A stretch of DNA of 64,000 nt from Sandaracinus sp964481145 (GTDB taxonomy: Bacteria > Myxococcota_A > Polyangia > Polyangiales > Sandaracinaceae). Positions 1 through 8,863 of this stretch are shown here, piece by piece. The position numbers were made by a program, and so were the translations under genes. The stretch is from positions 1 to 64,000 of the forward strand of contig CAYZTA010000021.1 in the NCBI GenBank assembly GCA_964481145.1, given 5' to 3'. Below the pieces are notes generated by a model, which had not been told where the DNA came from, did no database searches, and saw nothing but the letters and a program-made list of their open reading frames with translations. Numbering within the stretch: position 1 is the first letter of the stretch; every line of letters starts with the position of its first letter.

Positions 1-186
1 GGCTTCCACACCCGCCTGCACGAAGCCATCACCGCAAGTCGCAAGCCTGCACTGCGCGCAACCGTCCGTGTTGACCGTGTTGCCATCGTCGCAGGCTTCC
101 ACACCCGCCTGCACGAAGCCATCACCGCAAGTCGCAAGCCTGCACTGCACGCATCCGTCCGTGTTGATCGTGTTGCCGTCGTCACA
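1..186 (-). repeat. 93-bp tandem repeat inside the cysteine-rich gene
   Basis: Two adjacent 93-bp units (1-93 and 94-186) differ at about five positions. Each encodes 31 residues of the CGDG...CDDGN repeat. Further copies probably continue beyond the window edge. Near-identity at DNA level suggests recent duplication and a site able to gain or lose copies. Confidence 0.9.
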
Positions 187-1272
187 CGTCTCGCCTGGCT
201 CGACCGTCCCGTTTCCGCAGTCGGGCACCGTGATATTCACCGTGCAAAACGTCGTGAGACCCGAAGAATTGCGGAAGGTCACGTTGATCGAGGGTGATCT
301 CCCCGCATCCGAAGTGAGGGGTGTCCATTGAATCCTCGACGCAAGCGGCGTCGAGCCGCTCGTCGGCGACAACGTCGCACCGGATGGGAGCCCGATCGCC
401 GACGAGGTAAGCGTTCCACCGCCAGGCTCGACACCCGTGACTGTGGTGCTGAACGGCACTCCAGGGATCGCCGTAAAGCTACCGCCTCCCGTGCATGTGG
501 GGGGGGATCCGGCGACCGTTTCAACGATAATGTCGATCAGCGAAGAACTCGTTCCTCCGCCGGCACGCGTCGATTCGACGACAACCCACAATGAATAGAG
601 GCGCCCGTTGGCCCCCGCAGAAGTATTCCAATCGACTCGGCATCCGGTAGAGGTCGTCGAAATGGTCGGAGCATTGCCTCCGATCCGCGGCTCGGTTCCA
701 GTACCCAAACCCACCTCTGAGGGAGTGGCGAAGCGACATCCCACGACGTCGCCATCGGGATCCGAAGTGGAGAACGTCACCGATGCAGCGCTGTTGATTG
801 GCATTTGCACGAGCGCAGGCGCCGAGCTGATCGGTGGAGACATATTGCCGCCGCGCAGATCGACGGTCGTGAACACACGCCAGCCTCCGTTGGCGCCGTT
901 CTGAAGATTCGAAATTCGAGCACTGCTCGCCCAGGTCGCGGTGTAGGGGCCGGTGCCTGGATAGGTATACGAGAAGACATACTCGTGAATCACATACGAG
1001 CTGCCAGCGGAGTCGGTGCCTGAGCCAACCTGAACGCCAGCCACGGTTCGAGACGTGCCATCACCGAAATTCCAGGACAACGACTCGGTGCTTCCGGTGG
1101 CCCACCCTGCACGGACCCGAAACTCGACCGTCCGTGGATTGGCAGCGTTCGGCACTGTCCATGAGGTCGTGGCGCCACGAAAATGGGCTGCGTATGCGGG
1201 ACTCGCAAACGCCAACACCCACACGGCGGCAACCGCCCCCAACCAAACCTGCATTTTTGAAATTACCGACAC
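1..1272 (-). CDS. Exported cysteine-rich repeat protein, 3' end outside window
   Basis: The frame is open from the start to the window edge, so the C-terminus is missing. A signal peptide (hydrophobic stretch ending SPAYA, cut before AHF) marks it as exported. The mature part holds Ig-like or PKD-like beta domains (a WNFGDGT motif, then a putative-Ig segment near GLPSGATLSPTSG). It then enters repeats of the form CGDGFVQAGVEACDDGN, typical of the myxobacterial cysteine-rich repeat (DUF4215 type). I chose GTG at 1270-1272 because GGAGG lies five bases upstream; an ATG at 1252-1254 is the alternative but has no well-placed ribosome site. Probable surface or secreted adhesin-like protein; the substrate is unknown. 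Confidence 0.85.
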   Translation of the reverse strand, partial: MSVISKMQVWLGAVAAVWVLAFASPAYAAHFRGATTSWTVPNAANPRTVEFRVRAGWATGSTESLSWNFGDGTSRTVAGVQVGSGTDSAGSSYVIHEYVFSYTYPGTGPYTATWASSARISNLQNGANGGWRVFTTVDLRGGNMSPPISSAPALVQMPINSAASVTFSTSDPDGDVVGCRFATPSEVGLGTGTEPRIGGNAPTISTTSTGCRVDWNTSAGANGRLYSLWVVVESTRAGGGTSSSLIDIIVETVAGSPPTCTGGGSFTAIPGVPFSTTVTGVEPGGGTLTSSAIGLPSGATLSPTSGSTPLASRIQWTPLTSDAGRSPSINVTFRNSSGLTTFCTVNITVPDCGNGTVEPGETCDDGNTINTDGCVQCRLATCGDGFVQAGVEACDDGNTVNTDGCAQCRLATCGDGFVQAGVEA

Positions 1273-1378
1273 TCGTTCCTCCGCACGCATCCGGCCTTTT
1301 GGATTTCGACCCGAGATTCGTTTCGGATGATACGGCGCTCGACTGAAGGTCTGTTGAATTAAAAAAGGGTCGTCGGAA

Positions 1379-3190
1379 TTAAAAACAATGCCCTGGCATG
1401 TCGCACGGTCCGCAATGGCCGCTCATGTCACAGCTGCCGGCTTGGCAATCAGCATTGGTAATACAGTGCCAACCGTCGGGACAACGCGTCGCACACGACC
1501 CACCACAGTCCGGATCGGTCTCATCGTTATTGCGGAGTCCGTCGAAGCAAGTCGGCGCACAGCGTGTCGTCTCCGGATCGCAGAACCCCCCGAGGCAATC
1601 TTCATGGAGGACGCAAGTCCGAAACGGAAAGCAACGCTGCGGGCAAACATGACCACAATCGACAAAGGACTCCCCGCCGTTCTGAACGTTGTCGGTGCAT
1701 GTGGGAGGCGCGCAGAGATTCGCGCTACAGACACGACTCTCGCAATCTCCCGGAGCCGAGCAAGGCGTTCCTGCGGGACACGCGCGCGGACAAGGCCCAC
1801 CGCAATCGACGCCGAGCTCGAGACCATTTCGCCTTCCGTCAGTGCAGCTTGGCGGAACGCATGTACCGCTGCACGCATCGCTCACGCAATCGCGTGGACC
1901 TGTGCATGACGCGCCGAGCGGGCATCCAGTGCACCCGCCTCCACAATCGACGTCGCTCTCGCTTCCGTTCCGCTCCCCATCCATGCACGTGGGAGCACAG
2001 CGCCGTGATTGGCATGCACCTCCAGTACAGTCGGTATGGAAGAAACACGCGCGTCCTGCGGAGCAGCCACTGCACCGACCGCCACAATCCACATCTGTCT
2101 CGAGGCCGTTGCGCACCCCATCATCGCATGCAGGCGTCGCACAGACACCGTTCACGCATCGCATAGAGTCACAATCTCGGCCTTCGACACACGCACGCCC
2201 AGACGGACAACGAGGACAAAGAGGGCCTCCGCAGTCCACGTCCGTTTCACCGTGGTTCTCTATTTCGTCCGTGCAGGTCGGCGCGACGGCGCAGCTTTCG
2301 TCGGTGCACGTTTCAGAGTCACAATCGCGGGGCGCCAAGCATGGCGCGCCGATGGGACAAGGAGCGCAGACCGCTCCTCCACAATCGACTCCAGTCTCGT
2401 CTTGGTTCGATATCTGATCGGAGCAGGTCGGAGCGCACCCCCCCTCGACGCAGCGGCCGCCTACACAATCAGTATCGCTTCGGCAATCACGGCCCGGATC
2501 GCATCGGGCACACGGCCCTCCGCAATCGATATCGGATTCGCCCTGGTTTTGCACCTGATCCGTACAAGTCGGGGCGCAGAATCCACCTCTACAAAGACCG
2601 CTCGTGCAATCGCCGCTGCCTTCGCACAGGAGTCCCTCGATGCAACCGGCGCACGCACCGCCACAATCGATGTCGCTCTCCGTTCCGTTTTTCGTCTCGT
2701 CGTCGCACGCCGCCGCCGCGCAAAAGCCCAATGAGCAAACCCCTTCCACGCAATCATCCGGGCGAAGGCAGCGCTGCTCCGTGACACAACGCAAGGGACA
2801 TATGGACCCACAATCCACATCGCCCTCCTCACCATTGTGCATTCCATCAAAGCAGCTCGGATCGATGCAGCGCTCGCCCACGCATATCCCGCTCGCGCAC
2901 ATCTGACCCTCGATGCACTCGACGCAGCGTCCCGTCGACGTGCACACGCCCTGTGTCCCGTCGAGATCACACGGTGTCCCTTGCGACTGCACCAACGATG
3001 GAGAGCACCTACCCCCTAGACAAAAAGGACGCTGGCACTCGTCCGCGGGGCAGTCGTCATGCTCGACGCACTCGATCTCGGGGATCACTGGAGGCACTTT
3101 GGCGTCTGCACACGCGCTCACCAGGACGAGCCACACCGAAATGGCTCGCCAACTCCTGGGTGTACCTATTGAAGTTCGCCTTTCGAACAC
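1379..3190 (-). CDS. Lipoprotein with ten cysteine-rich repeats
   Basis: The N-terminus has a hydrophobic segment ending in a lipobox (VSAC), so this is probably a lipoprotein. After a cysteine-rich leader of about 100 residues come ten repeats of roughly 45 residues with the pattern C-D-x(3)-NG-x-E-x-D-x-DCGG-x-C-x(2)-C-x-G-x(2)-C-x(5)-DC-x(4)-C. These are typical of disulfide-rich surface proteins in Myxococcota. The start at 3190 is GTG without a clear ribosome site; a later GTG in front of the hydrophobic segment is possible. No enzymatic domain is visible. It lies on the same strand as the preceding cysteine-rich gene, and the two may have related surface roles (inference). Confidence 0.8.
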   Translation of the reverse strand: MFERRTSIGTPRSWRAISVWLVLVSACADAKVPPVIPEIECVEHDDCPADECQRPFCLGGRCSPSLVQSQGTPCDLDGTQGVCTSTGRCVECIEGQMCASGICVGERCIDPSCFDGMHNGEEGDVDCGSICPLRCVTEQRCLRPDDCVEGVCSLGFCAAAACDDETKNGTESDIDCGGACAGCIEGLLCEGSGDCTSGLCRGGFCAPTCTDQVQNQGESDIDCGGPCARCDPGRDCRSDTDCVGGRCVEGGCAPTCSDQISNQDETGVDCGGAVCAPCPIGAPCLAPRDCDSETCTDESCAVAPTCTDEIENHGETDVDCGGPLCPRCPSGRACVEGRDCDSMRCVNGVCATPACDDGVRNGLETDVDCGGRCSGCSAGRACFFHTDCTGGACQSRRCAPTCMDGERNGSESDVDCGGGCTGCPLGASCTGPRDCVSDACSGTCVPPSCTDGRRNGLELGVDCGGPCPRACPAGTPCSAPGDCESRVCSANLCAPPTCTDNVQNGGESFVDCGHVCPQRCFPFRTCVLHEDCLGGFCDPETTRCAPTCFDGLRNNDETDPDCGGSCATRCPDGWHCITNADCQAGSCDMSGHCGPCDMPGHCF

Positions 3191-3248
3191 GAGGGAGAAT
3201 CGCCCGACATGCAGGTGATTTCAACCATTTTAGAGGTCGATACCCGGT

Positions 3249-4097
3249 CTACACCGCGACGTTGAAATCGCGGAGCGCGGCGTTGAGTGAAACTTTGCGG
3301 TCCGTGCTCTCGGTGCGCTTCCCGATGATGAGCGCGCACGGCACGCCGTATTCGCCCGCGGGAAACTTCTTCGGACGCGTGCCGGGGATCACCACGCTCC
3401 GCGCCGGCACCCTTCCCCGCATCTCGTTCGGATGCTCCCCCGTCACGTCGATGATCACGGTCGACGCCGTGAGCACCACGTTCGCGCCGATCACCACTTC
3501 GCGCTCGACGTGCACGCCCTCCACGACGATCGCGCGTGAGCCGACGAAGCAGCCATCTTCGATGATCACCGGCTTCGCGTTCGGCGGCTCGAGCACCCCA
3601 CCGATGCCGACACCCCCACTCAAATGAACCTCTCGCCCGATCTGCGCGCACGATCCCACGGTGGCCCACGTATCGATCATCGTGCCGGCTCCGACCCATG
3701 CGCCGATATTCACATAGCCCGGCATGAGCACGACGCCTCGATCGAGGAAGCTCCCGTAGCGCGCCACCCCCGGAGGCACGACCCGCACACCAGCCTCATC
3801 GAGGCCGTGCTTGAGCGGGATCTTGTCGTGAAATTCAAACGGTCCCACCTCCATGCGCTCCATCCCGCGCAGACCGAAATAGAGCAGCACAGCCTGCTTG
3901 ACCCACGCATGCACGCTCCACTCGCCCTGCTCCAAAGTCGCGACACGCAGCGCGCCAGAGTCGAGCGCCGCGATCACATCGAGCACCGCACACCGGTGGG
4001 CCGAGTCGTCGAGGAGCGAACGATCCGCGAACGCAGCTTCGATGCGGGTTCGCGTGGCGGAGTCGATGTTCACGCCTTCCTGCTGAGATTGAGACAT
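3249..4097 (-). CDS. dapD: 2,3,4,5-tetrahydropyridine-2,6-dicarboxylate N-succinyltransferase
   Basis: DapD succinylates tetrahydrodipicolinate using succinyl-CoA in the lysine and diaminopimelate pathway, in the cytoplasm. At 282 residues it matches the usual length (about 275). The C-terminal half is a left-handed beta-helix made of hexapeptide repeats, with the family motif GTMIDTWATVGSCAQIG near the middle and GGVGIGGVLEPP after it. The N-terminal helical part (AWVKQAVLLYFGLRGM) is also typical. It stands between unrelated genes, so it is not in a dap operon here. Start ATG at 4097; the ribosome site is weak. Confidence 0.97.
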   Translation of the reverse strand: MSQSQQEGVNIDSATRTRIEAAFADRSLLDDSAHRCAVLDVIAALDSGALRVATLEQGEWSVHAWVKQAVLLYFGLRGMERMEVGPFEFHDKIPLKHGLDEAGVRVVPPGVARYGSFLDRGVVLMPGYVNIGAWVGAGTMIDTWATVGSCAQIGREVHLSGGVGIGGVLEPPNAKPVIIEDGCFVGSRAIVVEGVHVEREVVIGANVVLTASTVIIDVTGEHPNEMRGRVPARSVVIPGTRPKKFPAGEYGVPCALIIGKRTESTDRKVSLNAALRDFNVAV

Positions 4098-4237
4098 GGG
4101 CGAGCTCGTAGCAGTTCGAAGAACGAACGCACGTGCTCGAGGCGGAATGCGCCGCCACGCGCGCGATCGCAGCCTGGAACGATCGCGGGCGCAGCGAGCG
4201 CGAAAGGCCGTGTGTCGCGTACGGCCTCGACCGAACT

Positions 4238-4549
4238 TCAGCTCGGCCCGTGGATCTTCTGGCGCACTTCGCCCTCGATCTCCTTGCCCTTGCCCTCCAT
4301 CTTCGCGCGCTCGTCCGCGGTCGCGTCCTTCGCCTTGCCGTAGAGCTCCTGCCCCTTGCCCTTGAGGTTCTCCTTCACGTTCGTCGCGCTTTCCTTGGCG
4401 CTCGCCACGCCCTCCTTGGCGCGGTGTTCGACCTCCTGGGCGCGCCCCTCGTTCTTCATCTTCTTGTTGCCTACGATATCACCCACGGCCTTTTTCACCT
4501 TGGCACCCATCCGCTTCAGCGAGTGCTCGGTGCGACTCGTATTCGCCAT
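4238..4549 (-). CDS. CsbD-like stress-response protein
   Basis: A 103-residue, very hydrophilic, Lys/Glu/Ala-rich protein. The N-terminal part (MGAKVKKAVGDIVGNKKMKNEGRAQ, shown here only as its family signature region near residues 13-38) matches the CsbD domain, and the rest (KENLKGKGQELYGKAKD) is a second degenerate CsbD-like segment. CsbD-family proteins are abundant small proteins induced by general stress; their biochemical role is unknown. Start chosen at ATG 4547-4549 because AGGAG lies eight bases upstream. No membrane segment or signal peptide. Confidence 0.85.
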   Translation of the reverse strand: MANTSRTEHSLKRMGAKVKKAVGDIVGNKKMKNEGRAQEVEHRAKEGVASAKESATNVKENLKGKGQELYGKAKDATADERAKMEGKGKEIEGEVRQKIHGPS

Positions 4550-4627
4550 CTTCACTGCTCCTATGTTCGTCGTCGTTCGAAAGGATCTCGAGGCAACGCA
4601 ACAAGCAGAAGATGTGCCGGGGACATC

Positions 4628-5749
4628 TCAAGGACGCAGCAAAGCCCAGCTACGCAAGAAGTTGTTTCCGAGGACTCTTCGAATTCTCGCTTCGGTCCAC
4701 TTGCGCTCGAGCATGTAAGCGATGAGGCGGTAATACGCAGTCGCCCCATCTCGAAGATCGGGCGGTGGCACGATCGCACCATCGAAATCGCTGCCGATGG
4801 CCGCGGCTTCTTCTCCGCCTGCGCGAATCACAGCTTCCACGTGGTCCAGGACAGCGCGTCCGTCTCTTACCCCCTGCCCCAAGAACGTCGTCTGGAAAAT
4901 CACGCCCACCACGCCACCCGTATCGGCAATCGCGCGGATTTGCCGATCGTCGATATTTCGCCACATGGAATGCACCGAGCTCGCACCCGTGTGGGTGTCG
5001 ATGAGCGGCTGCGTTCGATCGTGCACTTCGACCGCATCCCAAAACCCCTGGCGACTCACGTGCGCGAGGTCGACGAAGATGCGGGCATCGTTCAATCTCT
5101 CGATGAACGCGCGACCCTCGTGGGTCAACCCTCGATCCGCCCGGACCCGAAGGGGCGTCGAGCTATCGCCATAGATCGAATTCGACAGGTGCACGACCGT
5201 CACGCGTGTGATCGCACCGCCTCCGATCGTACCCACCCGCTCTTCGGCGCCTTCGAACGCGTTGCCACCTTGAACACACACGAGCGCGGCGTGTTTTCCT
5301 GCACGGCGGGCGGCCTCGTATTCGCTGGGATTGCATACGATTTCGACCTGACCGCTGCGATCGAGCGTTGTCCTGAGGTCGCGCACGTTCCGCTCGAGAA
5401 CTTCCGCGCGTTCAGGCGCACTTCGCGCGACATTCGTCGCGATCGACCACATCGCGCCCGTCAATCCACCTTCGATCGCTCGTGGAACATCGAGATGTCC
5501 AAAGAGCCAACCACCAAGGAACGAGCGATTCCGGCGAAGGAGGTCATAGCCCCACAGGCGCGAAGGAATGAAGGACTCCAAGTGCAGATCGATCACCTCG
5601 CAATCCCACGCGAGCTCCACGGCCTCGCGCGGCACCTCGGCGGCCCGCGCCACCTCCGTCACGTCTCGAGCACCCGGTTCCACATTCATCGTCTTGCGCC
5701 ACATCACACACCATCGTGCTACGCCACGCCTTTCGAAGCCAGACTTCAA
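4628..5749 (-). CDS. Membrane dipeptidase family (peptidase M19) protein, altered metal ligands
   Basis: Sequence runs the length of the M19 renal-dipeptidase family: VIDLH near residue 52, DVPRAIEGGLTGAMWS near 87, DLAHVS (H230), DTHTG (H253), IGSDFDG (D321) and the C-terminal VLGNNFLR. M19 enzymes hydrolyse dipeptides with two zinc ions. Here the first-metal motif HxD reads H-L-E (55-57), and the usual bridging Glu (EGG) is Gln (VQGGN, 160), so activity may differ or be lost. The longest frame starts at TTG 5749; the ATGs near codons 16 and 21 are plausible real starts. No signal peptide, so probably cytoplasmic. Confidence 0.85.
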   Translation of the reverse strand: MKSGFERRGVARWCVMWRKTMNVEPGARDVTEVARAAEVPREAVELAWDCEVIDLHLESFIPSRLWGYDLLRRNRSFLGGWLFGHLDVPRAIEGGLTGAMWSIATNVARSAPERAEVLERNVRDLRTTLDRSGQVEIVCNPSEYEAARRAGKHAALVCVQGGNAFEGAEERVGTIGGGAITRVTVVHLSNSIYGDSSTPLRVRADRGLTHEGRAFIERLNDARIFVDLAHVSRQGFWDAVEVHDRTQPLIDTHTGASSVHSMWRNIDDRQIRAIADTGGVVGVIFQTTFLGQGVRDGRAVLDHVEAVIRAGGEEAAAIGSDFDGAIVPPPDLRDGATAYYRLIAYMLERKWTEARIRRVLGNNFLRSWALLRP

Positions 5750-5838
5750 AACATCGTACAGGGATGTTTCTGCTCGATTTGATTCGCGACGAACGCCCCA
5801 AATTCCGCTACGGTCGCATCCTCTGGAGGCTCTGTTCG

Positions 5839-6837
5839 ATGATGGTCTGCCAATCTCGGTTTTCCTCGCGAGGCGTGTTCGTAGCCTCTGTCGTCATCGC
5901 CCTTGTCGTAGGAGGTTGCGGTCGGCGAACGTCCCTTCTCGACGCCCCGCAAGAAGGCGCGCGAGACGGGACGCGCACGGGATCCACCTCCACGTCGCGC
6001 ACCGGCCCCATGTCGCGTCCTCCGGCTGGGATGACGTGCAGCGGACGAGACGACTGTCCGACCGATCAGGTGTGTGTGGCGGCCTCGTGTCGCTATCGTG
6101 AGACCAGCGTCGCGGGAGAGATTTTGGCAAGCGCCGCGCAAGGACAAGTGGACGCCGGAGATTGGGACGGCGCGATACGCACCTACGACGATTCCATCGC
6201 GCAATACGAAACCGCTCATGCCCCGGTGCCTCCCGAGCTCTTCTGCGCCTCTGCCGCGTTGATTCTCCGCACCTCGTCCGACAGTGAAGCCCGCGAACGC
6301 GGCGCGCGTCGAGCCGACGCATGCTTTCGAGCGTCGCTGCCCGGTGCCGTCGAACGCGAGCAGGTACGGCGCGCGATCGCGCGCTTGAGGTTCGAAGGAC
6401 TCGACATGGCGCTCTTCGATCGCGATCAGCCCGCCGAGACCTTCTTCACACAAGAGCCGAGCCGTCCGACCATCGACGCGCTCGCGATCGATGTACAGCT
6501 CCCGGAAACCGAAGAGCCAGGCGCCGCCCAAGTTCGCGAGCAGCTTGGAACCGAAGCCGCCCATCGAGCGATCGCGGAGTGCTTCGTACAAGATTGGGAA
6601 GTCCGCCATACGCGGGCCGCGGAAGCGGCCCTTGTCGTCAGCTATTCGACACGGCTCATCGACATGGGCTCGTACGACGATTTCGAGCCCACGATCGCGA
6701 TCGAAAAGCGAACGGTGGCGGAAGATGGCTTCGAGCCCTGCGTCGCACGTGCGCTCACCAGCGCCATCACCGCGCCGCGCGTCAGGCGCGTGGTGGCATG
6801 GCAGACTCCGATGCAAATCAGTGCGCGCATCGAATGA
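5839..6837 (+). CDS. Lipoprotein with cysteine-rich segment and TPR-like region
   Basis: Start ATG at 5839 has GGAGG nine bases upstream; an earlier in-frame start would add about 40 residues ahead of the signal and is unlikely. A hydrophobic segment ends in the lipobox VGGC (C27). A short disulfide-type motif follows (CSGRDDCPTDQVCVAASC), then helices resembling a TPR unit. The C-terminal 90 residues (CFVQDWEVRHTRAAEAALVVSYS) loosely recall the AgmX/PglI C-terminal fold seen in envelope proteins of this group. It could start the plus-strand uppP-manC transcription unit. Function unknown. Confidence 0.75.
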   Translation: MMVCQSRFSSRGVFVASVVIALVVGGCGRRTSLLDAPQEGARDGTRTGSTSTSRTGPMSRPPAGMTCSGRDDCPTDQVCVAASCRYRETSVAGEILASAAQGQVDAGDWDGAIRTYDDSIAQYETAHAPVPPELFCASAALILRTSSDSEARERGARRADACFRASLPGAVEREQVRRAIARLRFEGLDMALFDRDQPAETFFTQEPSRPTIDALAIDVQLPETEEPGAAQVREQLGTEAAHRAIAECFVQDWEVRHTRAAEAALVVSYSTRLIDMGSYDDFEPTIAIEKRTVAEDGFEPCVARALTSAITAPRVRRVVAWQTPMQISARIE

Positions 6838-6929
6838 ACCTGCGATGAGTGCGGTCGCGACATTTGCGCTCGCAGAAGAGCGAGCCTACACATTGGCGCC
6901 TTACACCATGGCGCATTGTCGAGAATCCG

Positions 6930-7760
6930 ATGCCCGAACCTCATGAGATCGATCTGTTCACAGCGATCGTGCTCGGCGCAGTGCAAGGCGTCACGGAGTT
7001 TCTGCCGATCTCGAGCGACGGGCACATCGCTTTGTTCGCGATGCTCTTCGGGCAAGCGCACATGCCCCTCTCGATGGTCGTCCTACTTCATGTCGGCACG
7101 CTCATCGCGACCTTTCTCGTCTTTCGAGAGGACATCGCACAGCTGACGCGTTCCACGCTCGATGGACTTCGAACGCCGCGCCCTTTCCTCGAAACTCCGG
7201 AAGGGCGTTGCGTCGCAGCGATCATCGTGGCGACGATCCCCACGGCCGTGATTGGGCTCGCGCTCCGCGATGCAGTCGAAGAATGGTCTCATGTCCCCTG
7301 GATCGTCGGCCTCTGTCTCTTGGGCACGGCCGCCGTCATCGCGAGCACGCGACACACAGCGCAGCGTGCGACACGACCCAGCACGGATATCCCTCTCTCT
7401 CACGCGCTCCTCATCGGTGTCGCGCAAGGGCTCGCGGTCCTCCCAGGCCTATCGCGAAGCGGTTCGACCATCGCATGCGCGATGCTGCTCGGCACGATGG
7501 GACCGGCCGCCTTCCGCTTTTCATTTCTCATGTCGCTCCCCGCGGTGCTCGGCGCGGTGGTGCTCGAGTTGAGACATCCAGGCGATGTCTTGCACGAGCT
7601 GGGTGTCACCGCGCTCGCGGGCGCATTCGTGGCCTTCGGGGTCGGCCTCGCATCGCTCTTCTTGCTTCGAAATCTGGTGGACCGTGGGCGCTTTTGGGCC
7701 TTTTCGCTATATCTCGTGCCGCTTGGGCTCGGGCTTATCGCATGGGACATGACGCGATGA
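6930..7760 (+). CDS. uppP: Undecaprenyl-diphosphatase (BacA/UppP)
   Basis: Integral membrane phosphatase that recycles undecaprenyl diphosphate to the monophosphate lipid carrier used for peptidoglycan and surface polysaccharides. Both family signatures are present: QGVTEFLPISSDGH near the N-terminus and PGLSRSGST in the second half. About eight hydrophobic helices are visible over 276 residues, the usual size. I chose ATG 6930, which puts the first signature about 20 residues in; an upstream GTG at 6849 would add a non-hydrophobic extension. The stop overlaps the manC start by four bases, so the two are translationally coupled. Confidence 0.95.
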   Translation: MPEPHEIDLFTAIVLGAVQGVTEFLPISSDGHIALFAMLFGQAHMPLSMVVLLHVGTLIATFLVFREDIAQLTRSTLDGLRTPRPFLETPEGRCVAAIIVATIPTAVIGLALRDAVEEWSHVPWIVGLCLLGTAAVIASTRHTAQRATRPSTDIPLSHALLIGVAQGLAVLPGLSRSGSTIACAMLLGTMGPAAFRFSFLMSLPAVLGAVVLELRHPGDVLHELGVTALAGAFVAFGVGLASLFLLRNLVDRGRFWAFSLYLVPLGLGLIAWDMTR

Positions 7761-8842
7761 TTCGAGAGGTGCAGAAACATGCCTGGGCCGTCATCATGGC
7801 GGGAGGTTCTGGAACGCGGTTCTGGCCTCTCTCGCGTCGGATGCGGCCCAAGCAGCTCTTGGCGCTCTCGGGAACGGAACGCTCCCTCCTCGGAGAGACA
7901 GTCCATCGAATCGCACCGCTGATCCCGCCCGAACGAGTCATCGTGGTGACAGCCGCGCACCTGGCCGCCGAAACACGCCGTGAGCTGCCCGAGTTGCCCG
8001 CCGAAAACGTGCTCGCAGAGCCCATCGGACGAAACACGGCGCCATGTGTCGGCTGGGCTGCAAGCCATATCAAGCGACGTGATCCCGAAGCGCTCATCGC
8101 GATTCTCGCGGCGGATCATCATATCGGCGATGAGCCAGCTTTCCTCGCGATCTTGCGACGCGCGCTCGAGGCTGCGAGCGACGGCGAACTCGTCGCCATC
8201 GGGATCACGCCGACGCGCCCCGAGACTGGCTATGGCTATCTCGAGCTCGGAGAGAATCTCGCCGAGGGTGTCTTTCGCGCGCGACGTTTCGTCGAGAAGC
8301 CGAACCGAGGCCGGGCCGAGCAATTCCTCGCGGCGGGAAATTATCTTTGGAATAGTGGAATGTTTTTCTTCCGCGCCACCGCCATCCTCGACGCGATTCG
8401 CACCCATCTGCCGGGACTCTCCGAAGCGCTCGAGCGTTTCGATCGCGCGGCGAGCGAAGGACACGAAACAGAGCTCGTCTCGAACGAATATGGATCGTTG
8501 CCTTCGGTCTCGATCGATCATGGCGTCATGGAAAAAGCCGAGCACGTCGCCGTGGTGCCGGGCGACTTTGGTTGGTCTGACGTGGGAAGCTGGATGACGG
8601 CTTGGGAGCTCGCACCCAAAGACGAGCACGGCAACGCCACGACCACCGAGACCGTGCTCATCGAATCGGAGGGATGTTACGTGCGGGCGCCACAAGGCAA
8701 GCTCGTCGCCCTCGTTGGAGTGCGAGACCTCGTGGTGGTCGACACCGAAGATGCGATCTTGATCGTTCCCCGTGAACGAGCCCAGGACGTTCGCGCCGTC
8801 ACCCTCGAGCTCGCACGACGAAACTCGAGCGAGAAGCTCTGA
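7757..8842 (+). CDS. manC: Mannose-1-phosphate guanylyltransferase
   Basis: Makes GDP-mannose from mannose-1-phosphate and GTP. The nucleotidyltransferase motif VIMAGGSGTRFWPLSR lies near residue 13, followed by RPKQLLAL, FVEKPNRGRAEQF, WNSGMFFF and GDFGWSDVGSW, all typical. At 361 residues it is the short form without the fused phosphomannose isomerase domain. The ATG overlaps the uppP stop (ATGA). Together with the phosphomannomutase downstream it supplies GDP-mannose for surface glycans or lipopolysaccharide. Confidence 0.95.
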   Translation: MIREVQKHAWAVIMAGGSGTRFWPLSRRMRPKQLLALSGTERSLLGETVHRIAPLIPPERVIVVTAAHLAAETRRELPELPAENVLAEPIGRNTAPCVGWAASHIKRRDPEALIAILAADHHIGDEPAFLAILRRALEAASDGELVAIGITPTRPETGYGYLELGENLAEGVFRARRFVEKPNRGRAEQFLAAGNYLWNSGMFFFRATAILDAIRTHLPGLSEALERFDRAASEGHETELVSNEYGSLPSVSIDHGVMEKAEHVAVVPGDFGWSDVGSWMTAWELAPKDEHGNATTTETVLIESEGCYVRAPQGKLVALVGVRDLVVVDTEDAILIVPRERAQDVRAVTLELARRNSSEKL

Positions 8843-8863
8843 GGACCACTCTGGAGAGAACGG

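Noticed and set aside
1..186. CRISPR-like or satellite array
   Set aside because: The 93-bp units are contiguous coding repeats in frame, with no spacers.
1273..1378. Promoter for the first cysteine-rich gene
   Set aside because: A TATCAT is present on the minus strand, but no acceptable -35 lies 16-19 bases upstream.
4133..5782. 549-residue plus-strand open frame
   Set aside because: It lies opposite the CsbD-like and M19 genes, is rich in Arg and His as mirror frames are, and shows no domain.
7400..8695. 431-residue minus-strand open frame
   Set aside because: Antisense to manC and uppP, both of which have complete family motifs.
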